Below, piece after piece: positions 42,916 to 52,539 of a stretch of 64,000 nucleotides of DNA. Origin of the DNA: Gemmatimonadota bacterium (lineage in GTDB: Bacteria; Latescibacterota; UBA2968; UBA8231); NCBI GenBank assembly GCA_018673255.1, contig JABHDC010000249.1:1-64000 (forward strand), written 5' to 3'. Made by a program: the position numbers and the translations under genes. The notes beneath the pieces are model-generated. The model made no database searches, was not told the origin of the DNA, and was given only the letters and a program-made list of their open reading frames with translations. The first letter of the stretch is position 1, and each line of letters starts with the position of its first letter.

Positions 42916-43713
42916 TCAGTCTGCCGTCATGGTCCAATCGGTTTCGCCACCCAGGCCGGTGATGACAGGGAAGGTCTTCTGTCTGGGCTGGCCCTCTTTC
43001 GGGGCGTAGCGGACCTGGGGTGAGAAGTAGGCATACAGGGCTGTATTGCGTGGATTCGGTGACTGATTTGGGCCCGAGCCATGCACCATCAGGGAGTGGA
43101 AGCAGACGACACTGCCGGCACGGAGAGGGACATCGATCCGCGTGCTCAGGTCGATATCGTCGCGAGACGTGACCTTGTCTTCGGCCGTCGTGATCTTTCC
43201 CCAGTCCTGGAGGCCCCATTTGTGGCTGCCGGGGATGACCTGGATGCACCCATTTTCGGGTGACGAGTCATTGAGGGCGATGCTGACCGTGACGAGGGTG
43301 GGCGGGTCCATGGGCCAGTAGGCTGAATCCTGATGCAGGGCGTGGGCTGATCCGTGATGGGCCGGCTTGAGCATCAATGTGGACCGGAAGAGCAGAAGGT
43401 CGTCACCGATCAGCTCCTGGATGATCGGTACCAGACGCTGGTGAGCGGACAGATCGCGGAACACGTCGGACACATCGCGCGTGCCTTCGACCTTGCGCAG
43501 CAGCGGCAGGCCATCGTCACGTTGGGTCGCTGCCGCGTGGGGTTCATGCTGGAACTGGGCAAGATCCGAACCGGATACTTCAAGATCGGCGGCTACCTGA
43601 TGGAGTCGATCGATTTCGCCACGGCAGACTTCGAGCTCCGTTGGCGTGAGCAAGTCTTCGATGACGAGATAGCCCTGCTCTTCGAAGAAATCGCGATTCG
43701 ACTGAACTGACAT
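42916..43713 (-). CDS. Phytanoyl-CoA dioxygenase (PhyH) family protein
   Basis: A 265-residue Fe(II)/2-oxoglutarate oxygenase. The iron triad is His127 and Asp129 ('HALHQDSAYW') plus His211 ('SLMVHGSGPN'); Arg222 ('NPRNTALYAYF') would bind 2-oxoglutarate. PhyH-family enzymes hydroxylate small lipophilic or nitrogenous substrates such as phytanoyl-CoA or ectoine. The ATG at 43713 gives the canonical N-terminus with TGGAGC upstream. It is divergent from the amidohydrolase gene with a 24-bp gap, so both promoters must overlap the gene starts. Confidence 0.9.
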   Translation of the reverse strand: MSVQSNRDFFEEQGYLVIEDLLTPTELEVCRGEIDRLHQVAADLEVSGSDLAQFQHEPHAAATQRDDGLPLLRKVEGTRDVSDVFRDLSAHQRLVPIIQELIGDDLLLFRSTLMLKPAHHGSAHALHQDSAYWPMDPPTLVTVSIALNDSSPENGCIQVIPGSHKWGLQDWGKITTAEDKVTSRDDIDLSTRIDVPLRAGSVVCFHSLMVHGSGPNQSPNPRNTALYAYFSPQVRYAPKEGQPRQKTFPVITGLGGETDWTMTAD

Positions 43714-43737
43714 GAACAAGCTCCACGGAAAGGACGG

Positions 43738-44562
43738 ATGACGGACATGAGAATCATCGATGCACATGTACATACACTGGCGAACTACGCACCCATGGCC
43801 CCCTTCGAGGACATGGGTCGTGTCGATCGATTGCTACATCATATGGATGAGGCGGGTGTTGAGAAAGCGCTGATGCTGCCCGTGGTCCAGGATTTCTCGC
43901 CCGACAACAACGCCGAGTGTGGTCGTTGGGCCCAGGAGCACCCTGACCGTCTGGCGGCGATGACCGACGTGCCACTGGATGCGCCCGATGCAGCGGAGCG
44001 TGTCATGGCGGCCAGGGCACAGTATGGTTCGGTGGCGATCAGTTGTTATCCGCGCACGCCGGATCTGGCGTGGATGACGGCCAGTGAACACGACGCGATC
44101 TGGATCGCCTTCCAGGCCAGTGGCCTCGTCTGCAATCTGCAGGTGACGCCACCCAACTACCGCCACATCATCGAGTTGGCGCAGCGGTATCGACAGGTGC
44201 GATTTGTCCTCAATCACTTCGGGCTTCCCAAGGGGGCCGGCATCGCCCCGGAGGATGTGGCCTCAGGGGGCCTCGACGAAGCACGGTTGCTGGACAACCT
44301 CTTCGTCAAGGTGTCGGCCTACTACAGTGTGGCGGACACGCCCTGGGATCACCGTTGTCCGACGGCGCTGGCCTATCTGTATCGGTTGCGGGATCTACTG
44401 GGTGCTGAACGGTTGATGTTCGGCAGCGACTGGCCACCGGCGGGCAGGCAGCTGACCTATCGGCAGATCGTCGAGATTGTGCGGACCGAGGCGACTGAGC
44501 TGACCGAGGCCGAAAAGGCTGCCATCCTGGGCGAGACCGCAGCCCGCGTCTACGGGATCTGA
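43738..44562 (+). CDS. Amidohydrolase-2 family metal-dependent hydrolase
   Basis: A 274-residue TIM-barrel amidohydrolase. 'IIDAHVHTL' near residue 5 gives the HxH metal site, 'FVLNHFGLPKG' (about 158) a later histidine, and 'RLMFGSDWPPAG' (about 225) the catalytic aspartate. Family members hydrolyse lactones or decarboxylate aromatic acids. A second ATG lies three codons downstream at 43747; the AAAGGA is only 3 bp before the first ATG and 12 bp before the second, so the start is not settled. Confidence 0.88.
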   Translation: MTDMRIIDAHVHTLANYAPMAPFEDMGRVDRLLHHMDEAGVEKALMLPVVQDFSPDNNAECGRWAQEHPDRLAAMTDVPLDAPDAAERVMAARAQYGSVAISCYPRTPDLAWMTASEHDAIWIAFQASGLVCNLQVTPPNYRHIIELAQRYRQVRFVLNHFGLPKGAGIAPEDVASGGLDEARLLDNLFVKVSAYYSVADTPWDHRCPTALAYLYRLRDLLGAERLMFGSDWPPAGRQLTYRQIVEIVRTEATELTEAEKAAILGETAARVYGI

Positions 44563-44578
44563 CCCTTCCGGCAGGGAG

Positions 44579-47500
44579 TCAGGTTGCTGTGCCGGATTCA
44601 GCCCAGACCCGCACTCGTTCGATCACGTCCTCAAACTGGTTGATCATCGTCTGAACGCTCGTGATGTCGAAGTTGCGGCTGCAGGTGGCCAATGTCTCTC
44701 CCCAGCGCTGCAGGGGAGGGCAGTTGTGCGTGGCGCCCACTTGACGGATGTCTTCGCCGAATTCTTCGGTATCGGTGATATCCATCGTCTCGGATAGACG
44801 GGACCACCGATCTTCCTGCGCCGTGAGAAATTCGAGCACTTCGGGCAACTGCTGCCGAGCCGACGATTCGAGTTCGTCGAGATCCCAATCTGCTGGCGCG
44901 TCTGTCGTCACCGTCAGTGATGTGGTTTCGGCGTCGGGCAGGATCTGCCGCAGGGCCTGGCGCGCCTCTTCGAAGGCGCTCTCTATGTCATCGAGCAGAT
45001 CAGCAACGCCCTCCAGCGAATCCGCCTTGCCCAGATCTTCCACTTCCTGGCACAGTGCAGCCAGTCGTCGGGCGCCCAGATAACCGGCGCTGCCCTTCAG
45101 AGAGTGCGCTTCGAGCTGCAACCGTGCTGCGTCCGGCCCCTCAAGTGCCTCACGCAGCACCGGCAGGATCCGTTCGCCATTGTCGACAAAGAGGGCGAAC
45201 ATGCGGTCCACGGAGATGGCTCCACGCCCCTCCATCTTCTGCAGACTCTGCAAGGCTGTCGGGTCCAGGATGCTTTCATCCACATTGGACGTTTCGATCG
45301 CGGGGGTCTCGACATCCTGGTTCTCGAGTTCACTGGTCGATGGGATGACGACCTCATTCGGATCGATGACGCCCCCCGTCACCTCCAGTGTGACGATCGC
45401 ATCGCGCAGCGCCGCCCAGCGCACGGGTTTCGGCACATACTCGTCCATGCCCGCTTCCAGGCAGGCTTCACGATCGCCCTTCATCGCATTGGCCGTCAGT
45501 CCGATGATGGGGATGTGGCCACCCGTCTCGGTCTCGCGTCGACGGATCTCGCCCGTTGCCTCGTAGCCATCCATCTTCGGCATCTGGACATCCATCAGGA
45601 TGAGGTCGAAAGGAGCTTCATCGAGGGCTTCGAGTACGACCACGCCATCCTCGGCCGTTACGACACGGTGACCCTGTTCTTCGAGCATGCTCGTGGCCAC
45701 ATAGCGATTGGTCTCGTTGTCGTCGGCCAGCAGGATGGCCAGTGGCGGCATGCGTTCCTCGGCCTCGGCCGTGGAGGAGCGGCCCTGCAGGCCAACGGCA
45801 GGACCCAGGCTGCTGAGGATTGCATCGAGCAGATCGGACTGCGTGATCGGCTTGCGCATGGTATGAGCGACGCCGACGCCCTGGTAGCGATCGATGTCAT
45901 CCTGCCCGTCGAGGGACGTGAGAACCATCATCACATGTTCTACCAGATCCGGTTGCCGACGGAGCTCGCGCGCGATGGCCAGGCCATCCATCGGCGCGGC
46001 GTGGGCATCCAGCATGGCCAGCGAATAGGGAGTGCCTGCCGCGTGGGCACGTCGCATCTCGGCCAGTGCTTCTTCACCGGAGGCGAAGGTCGTGGTTTCG
46101 AGGCCCCACCCATTCAGCATCTGCTCGATGATGAGCCGGTTGGTTGCGTTCTCCTCGACTGCAAGGATCCGTGACTGATTCAGCTTCTTCCAGGGCTCGG
46201 GGGCCATCTCCGCTGTGCGCATGTCGGACACCCCGAAATGGGCATTGAACTGGAAGGTGCTGCCTACGCCTTCTTCGCTCTCGAGCCAGATGCCACCACC
46301 CATGAGTTCGGACAACTGCCGTGAGATGTTCAGGCCGAGGCCGGTGCCACCGAACTGCCTTGTCGTGGAACTGTCGGCCTGCGAGAACGCCTCGAAAACC
46401 AGTGCCTGCTTGTCCTGCGGGATGCCGATGCCTGTATCGCGCACGCCAAAGTGCAATTCGATCGCATCGTCGCTCCTCGACGTCACCTGGACCTGGACGA
46501 CGACTTCACCTTCTGCAGTGAATTTGATCCCATTGCCAATGAGATTGACGATGATCTGGCGCAGTCGGGTGGGATCGCCGACGATCCCCTCGGGCACGTC
46601 CGGCGCGACGTGGCAGGCCAGTTCGAGACCCTTCTCGTGGGCTCGCATGGCCATCAGCTTCATGACACCTTCCAGCACTTCCCAGAGGACGAAGTCCGTC
46701 TTCTCCAGTTCCATGCTGCCCGCCTCGATTTTCGACAGATCGAGGATGTCATTGATGAGTTCGAGCAGGGCGTCCGCCGAGGTGTCGACGACGGACAGAT
46801 AGTTGATCTGGTTCTTCTCCAACCGGGTCCGCCGCAGCATGTCGACCATGCCGACGATGCCATTCATCGGCGTGCGAATCTCGTGTGACATTTTGGCGAG
46901 GAAGGTGCTCTTGGCATCGTTGGCGGCATCCGCTTCCAGGCGTGCGGCATCGGCCTCAGCCCGTGCGTCCTCGGCACTGTCCAGAGAGACGGCCAGTTCA
47001 TCGCGGGCGACCTGCAAGCGGCGATTGCGCTGCATGATCTGTCCTGCCGCCCAGGCCAGACCCATGAGGACGATTACCAGACTCGCATACAGGACGATAT
47101 CACCGTAGGGCGGATGGACCCGGACAGCGACACGCACGGGCACCGCCGAGGGCGTCAGGTCGCGATCGATGGCCTCCACGACGAAGGTATAGTCGCCGAG
47201 GGGCAGATCCACATACTCGACGCGCGGAACGCCCGTCAGCAGGGAGGTCTCGTCGAAGCCTTCCAGGCGATAACGATACAGGAGCGCACCGGGACGAGTC
47301 TTGAGGCTGACCCCTTCGAATTCCACGGCGAGATAGTCCTGGGCGGCGGAGATCTCCAACTGATCCACCGCACCGTACCGACGGTCTGCCACAACGTCGA
47401 CGAGGTGAATCCGTGGTGGTGCGACGCGCGGGCGATGGAGGGTCAGACCTTGGGACGAGGCAATCCACACGCGTGACGCACGATCCTGCAGCAGTGCGGT

Positions 47501-50140
47501 GACCACGTTGTCCTGCAGGCCATCGCGGACCAGTACGTCCTGAAAGACAGCACCATCATGCAGGGTGATGCCACCGCCGTCGGTGCCGAACCAGAACCGC
47601 CCTCTGTCGTCCTGGAGAAGAGCGGTGACGTGATCGGATGACAACCCGTCCCGTGCCGTGAGGCTCGACAGCTCGTCGTTGGCATACCGATTGACCCCGT
47701 TGTCTGTGGCGAACCACATGGCGCCATCGTCGCTTTCGATGATGGACCAGACCCAGTTGGCCGCCAGCCCGTCGTCGCTGGTGAGGCGGAAGAACTCACC
47801 TGCATCCAGACGGGCCACGCCGCCACCCTTGGTGCCGAACCACAACCGCTGGAAGCCGTCCTCGTAGATCGTATTGACCCAGTCGTGCCCAAGACCACTG
47901 GTGGCATCATAGGTGGTGAAGTGTTTGCCGTCGTAGTGGCTGGCGCCACCGCCCCACGTGCCCAACCACAGATCGCCCTCGCTGTCCACGAGGACGTCAT
48001 TGACCCAGTCGTGGGGCAGACCGTCGTCGGTGGTAAAGGTGGTGAACTGTTCTCCATCGAAGCGATTGAGCCCGGCCTGGGTGCCGATCCAGATCACCCC
48101 GTCTGCGTCTTCGGCAATGGCATTGATCGCGTCATGGACGAGCCCACTGGCCGTTGTGTAATGCACGATCCCAGCGGCAGTCTGGCGGAAGAGTCCCTTG
48201 TCCGTCCCAACCCACAGGTAATCCTGACGGTCTTCAAGCAGGGCGCGTCCGGCGCCGTTCAGGCCCTCCTCGCCGAAGTGGGCGAAATTCGCGCCATCGT
48301 AGCGGCTGATGCCGCCGCCCCAGGTCCCCAGCCACAGATGGCCGTCGGCATCGGTGGCGAGGACGCTGACCTCGTCGTGGGCGAGACCCTCAGCGGTGGT
48401 GAAGGTCGTGAAGTTGCTGCCGTCGAATCGGCTGACACCGCCTTCCCAGGTGCCGACCCACAGATCGCCGAGTTCGTCGAAGGCCAGACTGCTGGCCCCG
48501 TTGTGGGCCAAACCATCCGCCTCTGTGAATCTCTCGAACCGGCCCTCTACATAACGACCGACCCCCCCCTGCGTGGCGAACCAGAGCGAACCATCGGCGC
48601 TGGGGGCGATGTCGCTGATTTCGTCGTGGGCAAGGCCGTCGGCACTGGTGAAGGTTGTGAAGGTCTCGCCATCGAAACGACTGACACCGCCGCCCCACGT
48701 GCCAAACCAGAGGACGCCGTCTGCTGTCTCGGCGATGGCGCCGACCTGGCTGTGGGGCAGACCATGGGCGGTACCATACGTGAGTAATTCGTCGCCATCG
48801 AGGCAGTTGAGACCGGACTGGGTACCGATCCAGAGATGGCCGGTACGATCCCGATGCAGAGCGAGAACGACATCATCGGCGAGGCCGTCGGCGGTCGTGA
48901 AGGTCGTGAATGTCTCACCATCGTACCGACTCAGGCCACCACCCCAGGTGCCGAACCACAAGACGCCGGAGGCGTCTTCAGCAATGGCGCTGACACCATT
49001 GTAGGCGAGGCCCTCGGTGATCGTGTAGGTCGTGAAATTGGCACCCTCATAACGACTGACGCCGCCCTGGGTCCCGAACCACAGATACCCATCACTATCC
49101 TGATAGATTGCGTCGATGATCGTCGAGCCGAGGCCATCGGGGAGGCCGTAGGTGCGCCACAGTCCCTGCTGGATGCCGAAACTGGCTTCGACTGGTGTGC
49201 CCTCGCCTGCCGGAATGGTCGTGCCGGCGCCGAGACGACGCCGATCCGGAGAGGTTGCTGGCAGAACCACATCGATATCGGCGCCACCCTTGGCCAGTTG
49301 CACCGACACGGGGTGACTGGACGGCACGGCGCTGGCCTGTACCTCGTAGGTGCCCTGAGGTACCCGCAATGAGAAGCGGCCCTGTCGATCGGCCTGGAGT
49401 ACCCAGATCCACGCTGGCGTCTGAACCGACTGGATCTGCACCGTCGCCCGCGGGATGGGGGAGTCGGCTCGCAGGACGGTACCTGCCAGGATTGCTGTTC
49501 CCGTCGCCGATGGCAGGAGCAGTGCCTGCCCCAGACCGCTGCCGCTTGCCTGGGCCTCGCCCCACATGCTCGTCGTGAAGCTATCCGTGTCGCGATCGTT
49601 GACGGCGACGTCGAAGCCAAGCAGTGTCCCCGCCCCGATGCCGGCACCGAGACGATCTGGCTCAATGCACCATTCGATCTGGCGACGATGGGCGGTCACC
49701 TGCGTCCGAACCTGGACACCTTCGTCACCACCGACGAGCCGGTCTCCCCACAGTGCGATCTGCGAGATGGTGGTCTCGTCATCAGCGGAAGGTTGCAGGA
49801 AGAGCTCGAGCCCATCCTGTGAGCGCCAGTCGCCACCCGCCTGATCGACAATGCGTTCATCGTCGATGAGTTCGATGGCGACATAGAGCCTGCCTGCCTG
49901 GTCCCAGGCCAGACGGAAGCTACCGGTCAGATCAGCGCGATCAACGGGCTGATCCCCGGCGGTGAGCCGCTGCAGGGGATAGGCCGGAGCGGACTCGGGC
50001 CAGTCTTCGAAGGAACCATCAACAGTGATCCCCTCGGTGGGTATGGCCATGGCGACACGACTGCTCGCATCGGCGGACGCCATCGTGAGCAACATCACCC
50101 CGGCCATGATCGGCACATGCAGCCGCCGAAGCAGACCCAT
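44579..50140 (-). CDS. Giant hybrid sensor kinase with CBM9-like and propeller sensor domains
   Basis: A 1853-residue one-piece phosphorelay. In order: signal sequence (1-25), CBM9-like carbohydrate-binding domain (~35-210, 'ITVDGSFEDWPE'), carboxypeptidase-regulatory-like domain (~215-295), about 12 two-component propeller repeats (~325-900; 'LWFGTWGGGVSRFDGETF' type), Y_Y_Y domain (~905-1008), one membrane segment (1014-1034), a coiled coil, HisKA (His1086, 'MSHEIRTPMNG'), HATPase (to 1305), a first receiver with Asp1378 but a 'VEEN' pocket, a second receiver with Asp1517, and an Hpt domain with His1679 ('EAHSLKGSAG'). There is no DNA-binding output domain. It follows the TonB receptor gene by 13 bp. 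Confidence 0.93.
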   Translation of the reverse strand: MGLLRRLHVPIMAGVMLLTMASADASSRVAMAIPTEGITVDGSFEDWPESAPAYPLQRLTAGDQPVDRADLTGSFRLAWDQAGRLYVAIELIDDERIVDQAGGDWRSQDGLELFLQPSADDETTISQIALWGDRLVGGDEGVQVRTQVTAHRRQIEWCIEPDRLGAGIGAGTLLGFDVAVNDRDTDSFTTSMWGEAQASGSGLGQALLLPSATGTAILAGTVLRADSPIPRATVQIQSVQTPAWIWVLQADRQGRFSLRVPQGTYEVQASAVPSSHPVSVQLAKGGADIDVVLPATSPDRRRLGAGTTIPAGEGTPVEASFGIQQGLWRTYGLPDGLGSTIIDAIYQDSDGYLWFGTQGGVSRYEGANFTTYTITEGLAYNGVSAIAEDASGVLWFGTWGGGLSRYDGETFTTFTTADGLADDVVLALHRDRTGHLWIGTQSGLNCLDGDELLTYGTAHGLPHSQVGAIAETADGVLWFGTWGGGVSRFDGETFTTFTSADGLAHDEISDIAPSADGSLWFATQGGVGRYVEGRFERFTEADGLAHNGASSLAFDELGDLWVGTWEGGVSRFDGSNFTTFTTAEGLAHDEVSVLATDADGHLWLGTWGGGISRYDGANFAHFGEEGLNGAGRALLEDRQDYLWVGTDKGLFRQTAAGIVHYTTASGLVHDAINAIAEDADGVIWIGTQAGLNRFDGEQFTTFTTDDGLPHDWVNDVLVDSEGDLWLGTWGGGASHYDGKHFTTYDATSGLGHDWVNTIYEDGFQRLWFGTKGGGVARLDAGEFFRLTSDDGLAANWVWSIIESDDGAMWFATDNGVNRYANDELSSLTARDGLSSDHVTALLQDDRGRFWFGTDGGGITLHDGAVFQDVLVRDGLQDNVVTALLQDRASRVWIASSQGLTLHRPRVAPPRIHLVDVVADRRYGAVDQLEISAAQDYLAVEFEGVSLKTRPGALLYRYRLEGFDETSLLTGVPRVEYVDLPLGDYTFVVEAIDRDLTPSAVPVRVAVRVHPPYGDIVLYASLVIVLMGLAWAAGQIMQRNRRLQVARDELAVSLDSAEDARAEADAARLEADAANDAKSTFLAKMSHEIRTPMNGIVGMVDMLRRTRLEKNQINYLSVVDTSADALLELINDILDLSKIEAGSMELEKTDFVLWEVLEGVMKLMAMRAHEKGLELACHVAPDVPEGIVGDPTRLRQIIVNLIGNGIKFTAEGEVVVQVQVTSRSDDAIELHFGVRDTGIGIPQDKQALVFEAFSQADSSTTRQFGGTGLGLNISRQLSELMGGGIWLESEEGVGSTFQFNAHFGVSDMRTAEMAPEPWKKLNQSRILAVEENATNRLIIEQMLNGWGLETTTFASGEEALAEMRRAHAAGTPYSLAMLDAHAAPMDGLAIARELRRQPDLVEHVMMVLTSLDGQDDIDRYQGVGVAHTMRKPITQSDLLDAILSSLGPAVGLQGRSSTAEAEERMPPLAILLADDNETNRYVATSMLEEQGHRVVTAEDGVVVLEALDEAPFDLILMDVQMPKMDGYEATGEIRRRETETGGHIPIIGLTANAMKGDREACLEAGMDEYVPKPVRWAALRDAIVTLEVTGGVIDPNEVVIPSTSELENQDVETPAIETSNVDESILDPTALQSLQKMEGRGAISVDRMFALFVDNGERILPVLREALEGPDAARLQLEAHSLKGSAGYLGARRLAALCQEVEDLGKADSLEGVADLLDDIESAFEEARQALRQILPDAETTSLTVTTDAPADWDLDELESSARQQLPEVLEFLTAQEDRWSRLSETMDITDTEEFGEDIRQVGATHNCPPLQRWGETLATCSRNFDITSVQTMINQFEDVIERVRVWAESGTAT

Positions 50141-50153
50141 GGTTGTGGCGTGT

Positions 50154-52532
50154 CTACAGGTGATAGGTCAGACTCGCGGCGAAACGGCGCCCAAGGCCAG
50201 GAATGTCAAAGTCGCGGAAGCCGGGGTAAGCGTATTGCTGATCCAGGAGGTTCGCGATCTTCAACTGCAATGTTGCACCACGACCCGCGCTGAGGATGCG
50301 AGAATGCAGGGTCAGATCCAGCAACAGATAACCATCGAGGGTGTATTCCTCGAGGTTGATCGGATCGTGGTTCTTGATGTTCTGCTCGCTGGCGATGCGT
50401 TCGCCAATGTAGACACCAGCCAGAGAGACCTCCCACGGCCAGCGTTGTAACTGACGGCTGCCGCCAAACTTGACGGTCGTCGTTGGGTACAGATTGGTGT
50501 CGCCCTCGAGGACCCCCCGCAGGCGATCCACTCGCCGTTCGGTGCTGCTCTGATAGGACAGGTTGAGATACGCCGTGGACCGGTCGCCGCGGTAGAAGGT
50601 CTCTTCTTCGAATCCATGGGAGGAGATCTTGGCCACATTGTCGGCGCGCGTATTGGCGCCGGATGGCACAAGCTCCACCTTGTCGGTGACCTCGGACGAG
50701 AAGCCGATGAAAGTGACCGTCAAACCTCTGCCCAGGCGTCCGCCGATGGCCGCTTCCCAGGTCCGGGCTTCTTCCGGGCGCAGATCTGGATTGCCCAACA
50801 CGCCCTGGGGTACGATCAGTGTCGTGTAGAGCTGCACCGATGAGGGGGCCTTGAAGGACGTGCCATACAGGACCTTCGTGTACCAGTGTTCGGACAGGGG
50901 ATAGGCAGCGGCAAGGCGATAGTTGCTGATGTTGTCGTAGATGTTGTGACTGTCATATCGCAGACCCGACGTCAGGCCGAGGTCTGTCAGACCGGGCACG
51001 GAAAAGGTCCGGAAGGGGTAGAGGACCGCCTGTGCGTAGGCTCCCGTATTGACGAAGGCCGTGTCGCCCTGCGTGATCCCCGTCGGCTGCGAGTCCTGAT
51101 CGAAATAGTGGCGGAAATAGGTCTGCAGATCTTGCTGATCGCGGGTGAAGTCGACGCCAAAGGTCAAGACGTTGCCGGATGTGGATTCGTAGAGCAGTTC
51201 CGATGACAGATCGATGCCATCATATCCTACTTGTCGAGTGATCCAGTCACCGACGCCGGCCTGATTGATGGCGAGAAACTCATCCTCCGAAGGGTCACCC
51301 CGGGAGTAGGCGGCGGAGAGGTTGGCCTTCAGGCCGAACAGAGTCCGATCGTAGCGACCACGCAGAAACATGTTGCTCATGCTCAGTCGATTGACCCCGG
51401 TGAGTACGCCCCAGTCCTGGAATTCACCAAAACTGTCGAGTCGCTGCAGGCTCAGATCGAGGACAAAATGATCATCGTCGCGACCGTCGATCTGGGCTCG
51501 GGCATACAGGCTCGCCGGGCGTGTGACGTCGTTACGGCTTTCCAGATCCTGCTCTTCGTATCGGTTCTCTCCGGGCAGATCCACCGGCTGCAATCCTGAT
51601 CGATCGGCAAACTGGCCGCTGGCGGCAATCAAATAGTCGACGCGACCGATCTTGCGCCCCCAGAGCATGCCCAGGTCGTAGGCGGGATGTCCCTGAATGC
51701 TACCGAAACCGGTCGTCAGCTCGAGGCCGTCGATCCTCTCGCCACGCCGGGGAATCACATTGATGACCCCCAGATAGGCATTGGCGCCGTAGAGGGCGGA
51801 AGAAGGCCCCCGGACGACTTCGATGCGCTCCACCGCCTGCATCGGGATCAGTTCGCTGCCAAGGAAGTTCTCCGAACTGGGTCGGAAGGCGACAGACTGA
51901 CCCTCGAGCATCACCTTGACGATTCTCGACCAGCCGCGCATGCCGGCATTGATGCCCCGAACGCCAAGATTGTACTGGACGTGATCATGCAGGATGTCGA
52001 CACCGGAAAGGCTCGAGAGTGCTTCGCCCACCGACTCATATCCGTATTGCTCAATCTGCCGTGCCGAGATGAGCGAGATGATGGCCGGGGCTTCACCGAT
52101 CTTCTGCTCTGTCTTGGTGGCCGTCACCACCGCCTGTTGCGACGGGTCAAGCCACGAGGCACGGATCCGGTCCAGGAGACGGGCGAACTTCGGTGACTCA
52201 AGAAAGGACGCCTCGTAGTCGGGGCGCAGTCGTAGAAGGGCATCGGCCAGCTCTGCCGCCCTGTCGTAGCGCTCGGCGGCCATGCTGGCCAGCACGAGGA
52301 TCCGATAGGCCTCAACTCGCTCGGCTCGTGTGGCACGCGCTTCGAGACAGGGGGCGAGTTTGCTGTTGAGTTCGCCGAACAATCCCTTGCGCAACATTTC
52401 GTCGGCCTCGATCAGCGCGGGACCACATACCGTCTGTCCGTCAGCCGGGGTGCCGAACAGGGCGGCACACACAAGAGCCCAGAGAGGGAGCCTGAGGTGG
52501 CAGAGAGTGGGTATGTGAGGGATCCTGGGCAT
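50154..52532 (-). CDS. TonB-dependent outer-membrane receptor
   Basis: A 792-residue receptor. After the signal peptide (cleavage near ADG-QTV) comes an all-helical TPR-like domain (~30-120) not found in standard receptors. Next is a plug ('VVTATKTEQKIGEAPAIISL', 'SVGEALSSLSGVDI', 'VRGPSSALYGANAYLGVINV') and a beta-barrel ending in 'FAASLTYHL'. Such proteins import chelates, vitamins or oligosaccharides using TonB energy. The ATG at 52532 is 8 bp after the upstream gene's stop. It lies between LivJ-type lipoproteins and the hybrid kinase, suggesting its ligand is what the kinase senses. Confidence 0.92.
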   Translation of the reverse strand: MPRIPHIPTLCHLRLPLWALVCAALFGTPADGQTVCGPALIEADEMLRKGLFGELNSKLAPCLEARATRAERVEAYRILVLASMAAERYDRAAELADALLRLRPDYEASFLESPKFARLLDRIRASWLDPSQQAVVTATKTEQKIGEAPAIISLISARQIEQYGYESVGEALSSLSGVDILHDHVQYNLGVRGINAGMRGWSRIVKVMLEGQSVAFRPSSENFLGSELIPMQAVERIEVVRGPSSALYGANAYLGVINVIPRRGERIDGLELTTGFGSIQGHPAYDLGMLWGRKIGRVDYLIAASGQFADRSGLQPVDLPGENRYEEQDLESRNDVTRPASLYARAQIDGRDDDHFVLDLSLQRLDSFGEFQDWGVLTGVNRLSMSNMFLRGRYDRTLFGLKANLSAAYSRGDPSEDEFLAINQAGVGDWITRQVGYDGIDLSSELLYESTSGNVLTFGVDFTRDQQDLQTYFRHYFDQDSQPTGITQGDTAFVNTGAYAQAVLYPFRTFSVPGLTDLGLTSGLRYDSHNIYDNISNYRLAAAYPLSEHWYTKVLYGTSFKAPSSVQLYTTLIVPQGVLGNPDLRPEEARTWEAAIGGRLGRGLTVTFIGFSSEVTDKVELVPSGANTRADNVAKISSHGFEEETFYRGDRSTAYLNLSYQSSTERRVDRLRGVLEGDTNLYPTTTVKFGGSRQLQRWPWEVSLAGVYIGERIASEQNIKNHDPINLEEYTLDGYLLLDLTLHSRILSAGRGATLQLKIANLLDQQYAYPGFRDFDIPGLGRRFAASLTYHL

Positions 52533-52539
52533 CGATGCT